From Streptococcus constellatus subsp. constellatus (GTDB lineage: Bacteria > Bacillota > Bacilli > Lactobacillales > Streptococcaceae): a stretch of 64,000 bases of DNA. The notes below the pieces were generated by a model. It worked only from the letters and a program-made list of their open reading frames with translations, did not search any database and was not told the origin of the DNA. The translations under genes were made by a program, and so were the position numbers. The stretch covers positions 1,426,001-1,490,000 of the forward strand of contig NZ_AP014647.1 of the NCBI RefSeq assembly GCF_023167545.1. The letters run 5' to 3'. Below, piece after piece: positions 19,058-30,677 of the stretch. Each line of letters opens with the position of its first letter. Positions within the stretch are counted from its first letter, which is position 1.

Positions 19058-19456
19058 CCACTGCTCCTCCCATATATACTCATTCTATTGTAGCACAAAA
19101 GAAATAAGATGAAAATCAATTGTGACCCCCTTGGAATTTCTACAAACCCTTTAAAATGAAAATGAACCTCCCCAGCAAAATGAGACTCATTTCCCAACAT
19201 CGTTGATACAAAAGAATAACTATATCGACCCAGATGACCGAGTGAACTAATAGTTATTGACACTAGCAATTCAGTCGACAAGGTGAACTAAAATTCGTTC
19301 GCGCTGGCCGAGGGGCAGATGACGTAAATCGAATTTAAGTCATTGTATCTGAGGGGCAGACGGATTCCTCAAAACGCATTTCACATTTATTAAATAGAAA
19401 AAGAGGTTGGATAAAACCCAACCTCTCCTAACATATAGGGGCACTTTACTTCTATC
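19058..19456 (-). other. Intergenic leader region before the nucleoside phosphorylase, with inverted repeats
   Basis: About 400 bp without a convincing gene. It holds a perfect 9-bp inverted repeat, AATAACTAT (19215-19223) and ATAGTTATT (19250-19258). It also has a second imperfect hairpin around ATGACGTAAAT/ATTTAAGTCAT flanked by two copies of GAGGGGCAGA (about 19311-19362). The terminator of the upstream cassette ends it. Only a weak -10 (TACAAT) is seen close to the phosphorylase start. No known riboswitch core recognised. Confidence 0.45.
19395..19426 (-). terminator. Terminator of the Xre/membrane-protein cassette
   Basis: AGAGGTTGG/CCAACCTCT stem followed on the minus strand by TTTTTCTATTT. 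It isolates the cassette from the downstream nucleoside phosphorylase/ECF genes. Confidence 0.85.
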
Positions 19457-19936
19457 TCATTCAGAATCTTCAATTTCCTTATCAATCTTATGTTGACGAG
19501 ATTGATTGTATGTATTTACAAACCCATTAAATATTCCTAGCGCAACCAAATATGTGATAAAACTGCCAAATAGAAACAGAATGAAATCATTTGTCGGACG
19601 AGTTTTATAGTGCAATACACCAAAATGATAGTGATAATAACCACTCAAAACTGTCAAACAGAATGCTTGGAATAAAGTCATGAGTATTCCTAGCTTCTTC
19701 TTTTCAACAATTTTTTCTTTCCTCATCACAAAGAAGTAAATTCCACCGCTAATCAGAATAGCTAGCAATTCATCCACATAAGATTCTATTGAAAAGTTAA
19801 ACAGGAAAAACTTGATAGCAATTCCAATGCCTAAAATGACAAGTAAAACTCGAAACGCATAGGCTTCAGCCTTGTATGTCCCTTGCCGAATACGCTCGTC
19901 TTTTTCGCCACTAAAATAATCCTTTATTTTGCTCAT
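19457..19936 (-). CDS. Small integral membrane protein, DUF6773/DUF3278-like (third of the cassette)
   Basis: 159 aa from the ATG at 19936 with AGGAGG upstream. Four likely TM segments (about 28-47, 57-75, 85-105, 122-145). The N-terminus DYFSGEKDERIRQGTYKAEAYAF resembles the DERE/DERT start of its two upstream neighbours, so the three are probably distant paralogs. Function unknown. Last gene before the terminator at 19395. Confidence 0.75.
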   Translation of the reverse strand: MSKIKDYFSGEKDERIRQGTYKAEAYAFRVLLVILGIGIAIKFFLFNFSIESYVDELLAILISGGIYFFVMRKEKIVEKKKLGILMTLFQAFCLTVLSGYYHYHFGVLHYKTRPTNDFILFLFGSFITYLVALGIFNGFVNTYNQSRQHKIDKEIEDSE

Positions 19937-19963
19937 GACAATCCTCCTTTCAAGATTCATCTT

Positions 19964-20443
19964 CTAATCTTCTAGCTCCGATAAATATTTCTCAAATCGC
20001 GCCTTCTGCCATTTACCAATAATCTCTAGTAGCAGATTAATCACCAACATGATAGGGAGATACAGCAAAAATGTAATTGGGATAGTTAATAAAAGCTTGG
20101 CATGAAACGGATTGTTCTGATAAATAGCCTGATTGACTTGGAAATTTTGAACTAGGATCATGACAGTCACAAAAGCTGTCATGGCAATCACACCCCAAAT
20201 AGTAAAGGTAAAACTATTAAAATAATTAGCACCTAACCGCCGACAACGCTCCAAAAAGTAAAGAAATGCAATAATACTCGAAAATAAGAATAACTGCGCA
20301 TAGATTTCCCCTGAATGGACAAAGACACTTCCAATATAAAAGATAAAATTACTAATCATCAGCAAACTAAATGCTTCCGTCCCAGCCTTATTGATTAATT
20401 GCACTTCTCGCTCATCCAAAATCTGATGTTTAATGAATTTCAT
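19964..20443 (-). CDS. Small integral membrane protein, DUF3278-like (second of the cassette)
   Basis: 159 aa. The start at 20443 has AAAGGAG upstream. It begins with a short basic segment, then ILDEREVQLINKAGTEAFSL, then four hydrophobic stretches. The shared DER[E/T] motif near the N-terminus and the similar length link it to the genes on both sides. Proteins of this type often sit next to an Xre regulator in streptococci; no activity is known to me. Confidence 0.75.
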   Translation of the reverse strand: MKFIKHQILDEREVQLINKAGTEAFSLLMISNFIFYIGSVFVHSGEIYAQLFLFSSIIAFLYFLERCRRLGANYFNSFTFTIWGVIAMTAFVTVMILVQNFQVNQAIYQNNPFHAKLLLTIPITFLLYLPIMLVINLLLEIIGKWQKARFEKYLSELED

Positions 20444-20456
20444 TTGCTCTCCTTTG

Positions 20457-20933
20457 CTATTCTTCTAATTCTTTTTCCAATTGTCTCTGGCGTTTGATAT
20501 TCAACCAATCAACTCCTCTATCCAAAAGACAAGAAACCAAAGCAATCGTCACTAGAATAACTAAAAATTTTAAAATTGAGTGCTGATTCAAATATAGCTG
20601 TATTTTAGAGAACTTGCCAACAAAAGAAGCAGATAAAATAATGAATGTCACCGTAAATCCGTTTACTAAACGACTCTTCAATCCATTTTCTGAATCATAC
20701 TGACGAATTGCCAAACCAAGCTTCCAAGAACGAATAAGCGCATAAAGCTCCATTCCTACTATTATCACAATTTCCGGTAGATACGCTGCAATTGATAGAT
20801 GTAAAAATGTCATTTTAATAAAGATAGATGTCAACAACAAGATAACCGCTAAAAAAGCAATCTCATTACCTAATTTTTGTTCCATCTGTATCGTTCGCTC
20901 ATCTTGAAAGACTCGTTTCTTTTCAATTTTCAT
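20457..20933 (-). CDS. Small integral membrane protein, DUF3278-like (first of the cassette)
   Basis: 158 aa. It starts at 20933, inside the 3' end of the regulator gene (11-nt overlap). Motif FQDERTIQMEQKLGNEIAFL near the N-terminus, four TM segments, and a charged tail (IKRQRQLEKELEE). Likely paralog of the next two genes. The overlap with the Xre gene suggests translational coupling and a shared role. Confidence 0.75.
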   Translation of the reverse strand: MKIEKKRVFQDERTIQMEQKLGNEIAFLAVILLLTSIFIKMTFLHLSIAAYLPEIVIIVGMELYALIRSWKLGLAIRQYDSENGLKSRLVNGFTVTFIILSASFVGKFSKIQLYLNQHSILKFLVILVTIALVSCLLDRGVDWLNIKRQRQLEKELEE

Positions 20934-21141
20934 TTTTATTTTTATTTTCCTCCCAAAATAATTGATCTAATGTTTTACCCAATCGTTTACAAATTGCAAT
21001 GCATAAACCGAGGCTAGGATTATACTTACCTGCTTCAATCAGACCAATCGTTTGTCTTGTTACACCAATTGCATCGGCCAAATCTCCTTGGGTCAAATCA
21101 TGCTCAACCCGAGCTATTTTTAATTTAAGGTTTTTCGTCAT
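20923..21141 (-). CDS. Xre-family regulator, short YozG/YgzD type
   Basis: 72 aa from the ATG at 21141, chosen for the GAGG upstream. It is almost only a helix-turn-helix: LKIARVEHDLTQGDLADAIG then VTRQTIGLIEAGKYNPSL, with the family ending LGKTLDQLFWEE. It overlaps both the small membrane gene before it (17 nt) and the DUF gene after it. It is probably the repressor of the cassette promoter at 21357-21384. Confidence 0.88.
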   Translation of the reverse strand: MTKNLKLKIARVEHDLTQGDLADAIGVTRQTIGLIEAGKYNPSLGLCIAICKRLGKTLDQLFWEENKNKNEN

Positions 21142-21331
21142 TCTCTTTATCCTCTTGACTAAAATCACTTTTTTTCTTTGCCGCATACAAGGTGAAACCC
21201 AAAATTATATTACTAAAACCTATAACTATGAACGTCCGATTTTTCTGAGTTAGTCCCACTAATAACAATGTTATTCCTAGCAACAGCCATATCATGTAAA
21301 CCGCTCCGACTGTTTTTTTATCATTTTTCAT
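21125..21331 (-). CDS. Small two-TM membrane protein, first gene of the cassette
   Basis: 68 aa with two hydrophobic segments (about 9-26 and 33-50) and a highly charged C-terminal tail (SQEDKENDEK) that overlaps the start of the Xre gene. It is preceded by AAAGA-rich DNA and by the cassette promoter. Proteins of this kind often precede YozG-type regulators. Function unknown. Confidence 0.7.
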   Translation of the reverse strand: MKNDKKTVGAVYMIWLLLGITLLLVGLTQKNRTFIVIGFSNIILGFTLYAAKKKSDFSQEDKENDEKP

Positions 21332-21356
21332 AAATTTTAACTCTTTCTTTACTACT

Positions 21357-21384
21357 ATTATACATTATATTTTATAAAATGCAA
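21357..21384 (-). promoter_or_regulatory. Promoter of the Xre/membrane-protein cassette
   Basis: TTGCAT (21379-21384) and TATAAT (21357-21362) with a 16-nt spacer, about 25 nt before the start at 21331. Confidence 0.75.
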
Positions 21385-21425
21385 TATATAAATAACATTT
21401 TGTACATTTTTTATGGCCTTAAAAT

Positions 21426-21453
21426 AAAAAAGCTCAGATTATTCTTTCTGAGC
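21426..21453 (-). terminator. Terminator after the UPF0397 gene
   Basis: GCTCAGA/TCTGAGC hairpin followed on the minus strand by six T. It separates the SAM hydrolase/UPF0397 pair from the following cassette. Confidence 0.85.
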
Positions 21454-21465
21454 CCTCAAATATAA

Positions 21466-22011
21466 CTAATCCTTTTTCAAACTTCCCGATTTGGTTTGTG
21501 TACGAGCATAGGCCAGCAAAAGCACTGTTCCTGCAACAGCAACAGTTAAGCCATTAGAAATCGTTGCAACAACACCTTGTACCAAAACCTTATTGACAGG
21601 CTCATTGTAAATCAAAATATCCCCTAATGGGGCAATAACAACCCATACTATTGCATTAGCTAATACTTGAATCACATTAAAAGATATAATATCTTTTACC
21701 TCAAAAATCCCTTGCGTAGCACGAATCCGTTTTCGAAATAGCCCAACAATCAAACCAAACAAACCACTGGCAATGACCCATGACCACCAAGGATTCCCAT
21801 ATTGCAATGAATCCTTTAGTGCATGACCGACAAAGCCCGTCAAAAATCCAACGACAGGTCCGAAAATTACACTAAACAAGGCTTGCAAAGCATACTGCAA
21901 TTGAATACTAGTATTTGGAACAGGTGTTGGAATACTAATCATTCCAATAACAACAAAGAGAGCTGCTCCAATCCCCGTTGCGACAACACTTCTTATTGAA
22001 TTATTTTTCAT
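21466..22011 (-). CDS. ECF transporter S component, UPF0397 family
   Basis: 181 aa with five to six TM segments and the UPF0397 pattern: [16 protein letters not shown] at the start, [20 protein letters not shown] in the middle and the [13 protein letters not shown] block. In pneumococcus the UPF0397 gene is directly followed by the double ATPase and EcfT, so this is the expected S component for the ECF genes at 15776-18284, although 2.4 kb of other genes now lie between. Substrate not established. The SAM hydrolase gene immediately upstream (14 nt) suggests an adenosine- or methionine-related compound. Confidence 0.88.
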   Translation of the reverse strand: MKNNSIRSVVATGIGAALFVVIGMISIPTPVPNTSIQLQYALQALFSVIFGPVVGFLTGFVGHALKDSLQYGNPWWSWVIASGLFGLIVGLFRKRIRATQGIFEVKDIISFNVIQVLANAIVWVVIAPLGDILIYNEPVNKVLVQGVVATISNGLTVAVAGTVLLLAYARTQTKSGSLKKD

Positions 22012-22025
22012 AACAACCTCCTTTA

Positions 22026-22874
22026 TTATTTTTCAATCCGTTTGATTTCAATACTCCATTGCGCTCCGACTCCTACATTATAGGCCTTTGCAAAAGAACC
22101 TTGATTGATAGCCAGACCAACACGATAAAGAGAATTGATATACAAAATTGGCTGACCAATCCGGACATCCGCAAAAGATTTCCCATAAGTCACCTGATTC
22201 TGATAGACCAGCATATCATTATTGTAAATCGTGACCTCAAACCGATCACCAAATTCAGGACTTAGAGTATAAAATTCCTCACGCCTAATAGAAGTCCACA
22301 GTGACCCAAAACGAACATCTAAAATATCAATAGCCCCACTAACAAAATCATTCCCAATTGTCGTTTCCACAACAGGAATTTCCATGATATCCTCAGTATC
22401 TAGTTCAGGTCCTACCTCCTCAAAAGTAATATGTCCACTAGCTAGTTTTGCCCCTGTATAAGCATAAACATCCCGACCATGAAACGTATAAGAATGCTCC
22501 GTATTTTTTCGTCGGTTTTCCACCTCCGAAATCTCACGAATCGCAACAATTCCCACATGTTTCTTGATAAAAGAAAGTGTCCCATTATTTGGCGTGACAA
22601 TATACTGATTTTGTACAGTTTTGGCAACCACACTTTTGCGCTTAGAGCCAACACCCGGATCCACAACTGATACAAAAGTTGTTCCCTCCGGCCAATAATT
22701 CACCGTTTGAAACAAACGATAACTTCCCTCAAAAATATTGTAAGGCGTAATATCATGGGTCAAATGATGTATTTTTAAAGTTGGAGATTCTTCTAACGCC
22801 ACACCGACCATCGCCGATACAGCCCCATCTACCAAACCGAAATCTGATTGTAGTACAAGTAAATTATTATACAT
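22026..22874 (-). CDS. SAM hydroxide adenosyltransferase (SAM hydrolase, DUF62 family)
   Basis: 282 aa, normal length. It belongs to the fluorinase/chlorinase fold whose common bacterial members use water to split S-adenosylmethionine into adenosine and methionine. Conserved stretches: LQSDFG at the N-terminus, [11 protein letters not shown] with the substrate-binding Asp, TPNNGTLS and [10 protein letters not shown]-terminal barrel domain starts at about 185. The family's Asp-Arg-His set is present in SDFG, R of GRD and H of FHGRD. It heads a two-gene unit with the UPF0397 S component. No SAM riboswitch was found upstream. Confidence 0.9.
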   Translation of the reverse strand: MYNNLLVLQSDFGLVDGAVSAMVGVALEESPTLKIHHLTHDITPYNIFEGSYRLFQTVNYWPEGTTFVSVVDPGVGSKRKSVVAKTVQNQYIVTPNNGTLSFIKKHVGIVAIREISEVENRRKNTEHSYTFHGRDVYAYTGAKLASGHITFEEVGPELDTEDIMEIPVVETTIGNDFVSGAIDILDVRFGSLWTSIRREEFYTLSPEFGDRFEVTIYNNDMLVYQNQVTYGKSFADVRIGQPILYINSLYRVGLAINQGSFAKAYNVGVGAQWSIEIKRIEK

Positions 22875-23242
22875 CTTCTCTCCTTCATCACACTTCTATC
22901 ATAACACAAATTAAATTTCTTATCCATATCTATTTTTTTATCACATCAATAAATACTATCTATAGTTATTCGCCCATCTTAGCAAATGACTAAATATAAA
23001 ATAATTATTTTGACAAGAAATGCCATTCCAATTCAAAGTTGATACAAATCTCAAATATTAGAAGATAACATTACCAGCAAAACATAATAATTTCTAACCT
23101 AATATTTATAAAATTTCACACCTCTCCAGAATGTAACATATGATTCAAGAGGTTGATAATAAATAAGCCAGTAGCATTTACATATAAAAGAGAAAAGCAA
23201 AATACTTCTCCCGCTTTCAATACTACAATTTATATTAAGTCG
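22875..23242. other. AT-rich gap between the SAM hydrolase and the tRNA cluster
   Basis: About 370 bp, very AT-rich. On the minus strand a -10-like TATGAT lies about 20 nt before the SAM hydrolase start, with a poor -35. No gene, riboswitch or repeat recognised. Confidence 0.5.
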
Positions 23243-23272
23243 AAAAAAGGAGAGAATAAACTTATTCTCTCC
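23243..23272 (-). terminator. Terminator of the rRNA-tRNA transcript
   Basis: Nearly perfect GGAGAGAATAA/TTATTCTCTCC stem with six T on the minus strand, placed after the last tRNA (Pro). Confidence 0.9.
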
Positions 23273-23318
23273 AGATGTTAAAAACTAACATTTATTTAAG
23301 CTAATATCGAATAAAATA

Positions 23319-23392
23319 TCGGGAAGACAGGATTCGAACCTGCGACACCTTGGTCCCAAACCAAGTACTCTACCAAGCTGAGCTACTTCCCG
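23319..23392 (-). tRNA. tRNA-Pro (UGG)
   Basis: 74-nt cloverleaf; anticodon loop TTTGGGA gives UGG. Discriminator A, CCA not encoded. Last tRNA before the terminator. Confidence 0.95.
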
Positions 23393-23431
23393 TATAGGTA
23401 GAAAAACCGAAGCCCTCAGACTTCTTCCCTA

Positions 23432-23505
23432 TGCACCCTAGAGGAGTCGAACCTCTAACCGCCTGATTCGTAGTCAGGTACTCTATCCAGTTGAGCTAAG
23501 GGTGC
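23432..23505 (-). tRNA. tRNA-Arg (ACG), second copy
   Basis: 74 nt, loop CTACGAA gives ACG. Identical to the copy at 23567-23640. Preceded by its own promoter-like sequence. Confidence 0.95.
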
Positions 23506-23529
23506 TCTAACTATTGAATATATATGTTC

Positions 23530-23557
23530 ATTATACCAAAAATATTAAAAAAGTCAA
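23530..23557 (-). promoter_or_regulatory. Promoter-like sequence inside the tRNA cluster
   Basis: On the minus strand TTGACT (23552-23557), 16-nt spacer, TATAAT (23530-23535) with an extended -10 (TGG before it). It lies between the two tRNA-Arg genes and would drive the second tRNA-Arg and tRNA-Pro. Confidence 0.65.
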
Positions 23558-23566
23558 ACCTTTTTA

Positions 23567-23640
23567 TGCACCCTAGAGGAGTCGAACCTCTAACCGCCTG
23601 ATTCGTAGTCAGGTACTCTATCCAGTTGAGCTAAGGGTGC
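23567..23640 (-). tRNA. tRNA-Arg (ACG), first copy
   Basis: 74 nt, loop CTACGAA; same sequence as the copy 61 bp downstream. Confidence 0.95.
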
Positions 23641-23649
23641 TCTTTCCTA

Positions 23650-23735
23650 TGCCGAGGACCGGAATCGAACCGGTACGATTGCTTCCAATCGCAGGATTTT
23701 AAGTCCTGTGCGTCTGCCAGTTCCGCCACCCCGGC
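23650..23735 (-). tRNA. tRNA-Leu (UAA)
   Basis: 86 nt with a long variable arm; loop CTTAAAA gives UAA. Discriminator A. Confidence 0.95.
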
Positions 23736-23742
23736 TCCCTCA

Positions 23743-23814
23743 AGCGAACGACGGGGTTCGAACCCGCGACCCCCACCTTGGCAAGGTGATGTTCTACCAC
23801 TGAACTACGTTCGC
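23743..23814 (-). tRNA. tRNA-Gly (GCC)
   Basis: 72 nt; loop TTGCCAA gives GCC. Discriminator U. Confidence 0.95.
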
Positions 23815-23829
23815 ATCCTTTTCTTCTTA

Positions 23830-23902
23830 TGCCGGCTACATGACTTGAACACGCGACCCTCTGATTACAAATCAGATGCTCTACCAACTGAGCTAAGCCG
23901 GC
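23830..23902 (-). tRNA. tRNA-Thr (UGU)
   Basis: 73 nt; loop TTTGTAA gives UGU. Discriminator A. Confidence 0.95.
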
Positions 23903-23912
23903 TTATCTTCTA

Positions 23913-23994
23913 TGCGGGTGAAGGGACTTGAACCCCCACGCCGTTAAGCGCCAGATCCTAAATCTGGTGCGTCTGCCAATTCCGCCACACCCGC
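23913..23994 (-). tRNA. tRNA-Leu (UAG)
   Basis: 82 nt with long variable arm; loop TTTAGGA gives UAG. Confidence 0.95.
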
Positions 23995-24003
23995 CTGTGA
24001 CTA

Positions 24004-24076
24004 TGACCCGTACTGGGCTCGAACCAGTGACCCTTTGATTAAAAGTCAAATGCTCTACCAACTGAGCTAACGAGTC
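24004..24076 (-). tRNA. tRNA-Lys (UUU)
   Basis: 73 nt; loop CTTTTAA gives UUU. Discriminator A; one G-U pair in the acceptor stem. Confidence 0.95.
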
Positions 24077-24103
24077 TCTCTAATGTATCTCTATACACCA
24101 AAA

Positions 24104-24176
24104 CGGTCCCGACGGGAATCGAACCCGCGATCTTCGCCGTGACAGGGCGACGTGATAACCGCTACACTACGGGACC
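24104..24176 (-). tRNA. tRNA-Asp (GUC)
   Basis: 73 nt; loop CTGTCAC gives GUC. Discriminator G, which matters for reading the aspS T-box at 52812-53107. Confidence 0.95.
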
Positions 24177-24193
24177 TATTCTTTCTAGAATTA

Positions 24194-24266
24194 TGGGAGT
24201 TAACGGGATCGAACCGCTGACCCTCTGCTTGTAAGGCAGATGCTCTCCCAGCTGAGCTAAACTCCC
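24194..24266 (-). tRNA. tRNA-Val (UAC)
   Basis: 73 nt; loop CTTACAA gives UAC. First tRNA after 5S. Pieces of its sequence recur at 24274-24366 and 30337-30355. Confidence 0.95.
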
Positions 24267-24366
24267 TTGGAATGGAGTTTAGCTCAGCCAACGGTGAGAA
24301 ACTTCGTTTCTCTTATCCACCGATTGAAATGTCGATTCCCTCTCCATTTCAACTAAGCTAAACTCC
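24251..24366. repeat. tRNA-Val-derived inverted repeats between 5S and tRNA-Val
   Basis: The 5' 15 nt of tRNA-Val (24251-24265) is repeated as its exact complement at 24274-24288, 8 nt away. A third piece, AAGCTAAACTCC at 24355-24366, again has the tRNA orientation. Between the last two lies GAGAAAC-TTC-GTTTCTC (24295-24311). A CTCCATT complementary to AATGGAG (24271-24277) is also there, so the segment looks like a decayed tRNA-like copy in the opposite orientation. Confidence 0.7.
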
Positions 24367-24371
24367 CCTTT

Positions 24372-24487
24372 GCTAAGCGACTACCTTATCTCACAGGGGG
24401 CAACCCCCAACTACTTCCGGCGTTCTAGGGCTTAACTGCTGTGTTCGGCATGGGTACAGGTGTATCTCCTAGGCTATCGTCACTTAA
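24372..24487 (-). rRNA. rrf: 5S rRNA
   Basis: About 116 nt, from TTAAGTGACGATAGCC to GTCGCTTAGC; contains the conserved CCGAACACAGCAGTTAAGC stretch. Ends approximate by a few bases. Confidence 0.93.
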
Positions 24488-24740
24488 CTATATGAATGGA
24501 CTCGGTCAAAAGCTTCGCTTCCTCTATCTCCCAAGCCAAAACATCCACTGGATATTTCGTCCACTCAAAATTGAATAACGCTCTCAAATCGTTTCAAGCA
24601 TAAACTAAACATTCTGTGTTCTCAATAAAATTGTACTCGGGTTAAATCCTTGGAAAAAAGATAAATGGTCTGGTGTTCATCGAACACTACTCCCATTCCC
24701 TATTTCTCAAGTGGATTTTACACCCTTAGTAACTAATCTA

Positions 24741-27642
<2,902 letters not shown>

Positions 27643-27831
27643 TATTTTGACCTTTCAGTCATAAACTCATTAATATTCACAGCGTTTCGGTTTATTTTCT
27701 TGTTACTATTTGATATCGTTATTCAATTTTCAATGGGCTAATTAGGTTCGTGTTCAACTTCTTTACCCGTTGAACACCTATCCTATCTTATCTAGTTGAA
27801 CAAGAATCTCATTTCTTTGCATCCTAGATAA

Positions 27832-27904
27832 TGGAGCCTAGCGGGATCGAACCGCTGACCTCCTGCGTGCAAAGCAGGCGCTCTCCCAGCTGAGCTAAGG
27901 CCCC
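27832..27904 (-). tRNA. tRNA-Ala (UGC) in the 16S-23S spacer
   Basis: 73 nt; loop TTTGCAC gives UGC. Single spacer tRNA as in other streptococci. Confidence 0.96.
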
Positions 27905-27954
27905 ACAAGACCTCTCAAAACTAAACAAAACGAACTCAATGGCTTCCGATTTTT

Positions 27955-29516
<1,562 letters not shown>

Positions 29517-29658
29517 AGTTTGAGCTCTCACTCATTTCTGTCACTGACAGATTTATTTTTCTTTTGTTTGACGGACTGTCTCTCAACAGTCGCCTGCACA
29601 TTGGTTCGTCTTGTTCAGTTTTCAAAGGTCTTTATCGCCCTCAAGCGACAACTATCTT

Positions 29659-29687
29659 AGTATATCACCTCCTCCTCTTCTTGTCAA
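29659..29687 (-). promoter_or_regulatory. rRNA operon promoter
   Basis: TTGACA (29682-29687), 17-nt spacer, TATACT (29659-29664) on the minus strand, about 145 nt before 16S. A leader with BoxA-like, processing-stem sequence lies between. Confidence 0.88.
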
Positions 29688-29762
29688 TACTTTTTTTCAT
29701 CTTTTTTTATTTTCCTCTAGCTTTTTTCCCTGTGCCAAAATTCAAGTCTAAGTTTGCCCCTC

Positions 29763-30527
29763 TTATAAAACCAGTCTAGGAGATTTGTAATCTAATACTC
29801 TCTTTGGATAGTTATTCATCCAATTTTCAATAAATGCGACTTGTTGCTGAGTCGCATTTTTGTTTCCCTTAGGCAATTCCAATTGATTGAGCGTATCCAA
29901 TACAAAGTCAGTATCTTGACAATCTGAAATGGTGTAAGCTACCATCTCACGATTGTAGAGATCCATGACGGAAGATAGGTAGACAAAGTAGAGGTAGGTA
30001 ATGTCTGTGACTAGCTTCTCCAGTGGCTTTTCTACTTAGAAATCACGATCTAGCTTATTCTCTGTCACATAGTAAGGCTGACCTATATTTGCCACCTTCT
30101 TAGGACGTGCACGACAGAGCCAACTATTCTCCTTCATAATTCGATAGACTTTCTTGCGATTAACGATTAGTCCATGGATTTTCTTAAGTAGTCGTGTAAT
30201 AGTACGATAGCCATAGATAAAATGATGTTCCATACAGAGTTGCTCGATTTTTTCTACAACCTCGTTTCTCTTCTCAAGTTTTTTGCCTCTTGCTTTCCAA
30301 CGGTAGAAAGTTGAGCGTTTGACGCCGAAACAGGACCGAACCGCTGACCCTCTGCGATTGCCTGACCAAGCTCCGATACTTTTTTAAGAGTTGTACCTGT
30401 AGTCGTAGTTGTTCTACTTCAGATAGCTCCTCCAGACCTTTGCCGTAATGACCTTGTTAGACTTACCTGCCTTCTTCATTTCGATACAGGCTAACTTAGT
30501 TTCCACTGAATAGGTTTTTTTGAGCAT
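29763..30527 (-). pseudogene. IS3-family (IS861/IS150-group) transposase remnant, multiply broken
   Basis: OrfA starts at ATG 30527 (MLKKTYSVETKLACIEMKKAG), then an internal deletion and frameshift lead into its C-terminal LEELSEVEQLRLQVQLLKKY. OrfB survives as FGVKRSTFYRWKARGKKLEK and HHFIYGYRTITRLLKKIHGL. It has an in-frame TAA after KLDRDF (30036), then continues as EKLVTDITYLYF and MDLYNREMVAYTISD. After LNQLELPKGN the sequence no longer fits IS3; the tail with NWMNNYPKRVLDYKSP seems to come from another element. A tRNA-Val fragment sits at the OrfA/OrfB junction. No function expected. Confidence 0.8.
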
Positions 30528-30677
30528 AATAAAACACTCCTGTTTCTAGTTTCCTAGATTTCAGCAGAAGTGGTTTTCTTATGTCTCATTTTGAGGGTGT
30601 AGTGCCTATTATCATAGAATTTTTATATCATTTCTTCATATATTTATTGTTTATCTTTAACAATCATATTTAGTTGT

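Noticed and set aside
19054..19281. 75-aa frame on the minus strand before the nucleoside phosphorylase
   Set aside because: It runs into the phosphorylase promoter and start region, has no ribosome-binding site and covers the inverted repeats.
22875..23242. SAM riboswitch ahead of the SAM hydrolase
   Set aside because: The region is too AT-rich and lacks the conserved cores of the SAM-I, SMK and SAM-II classes.
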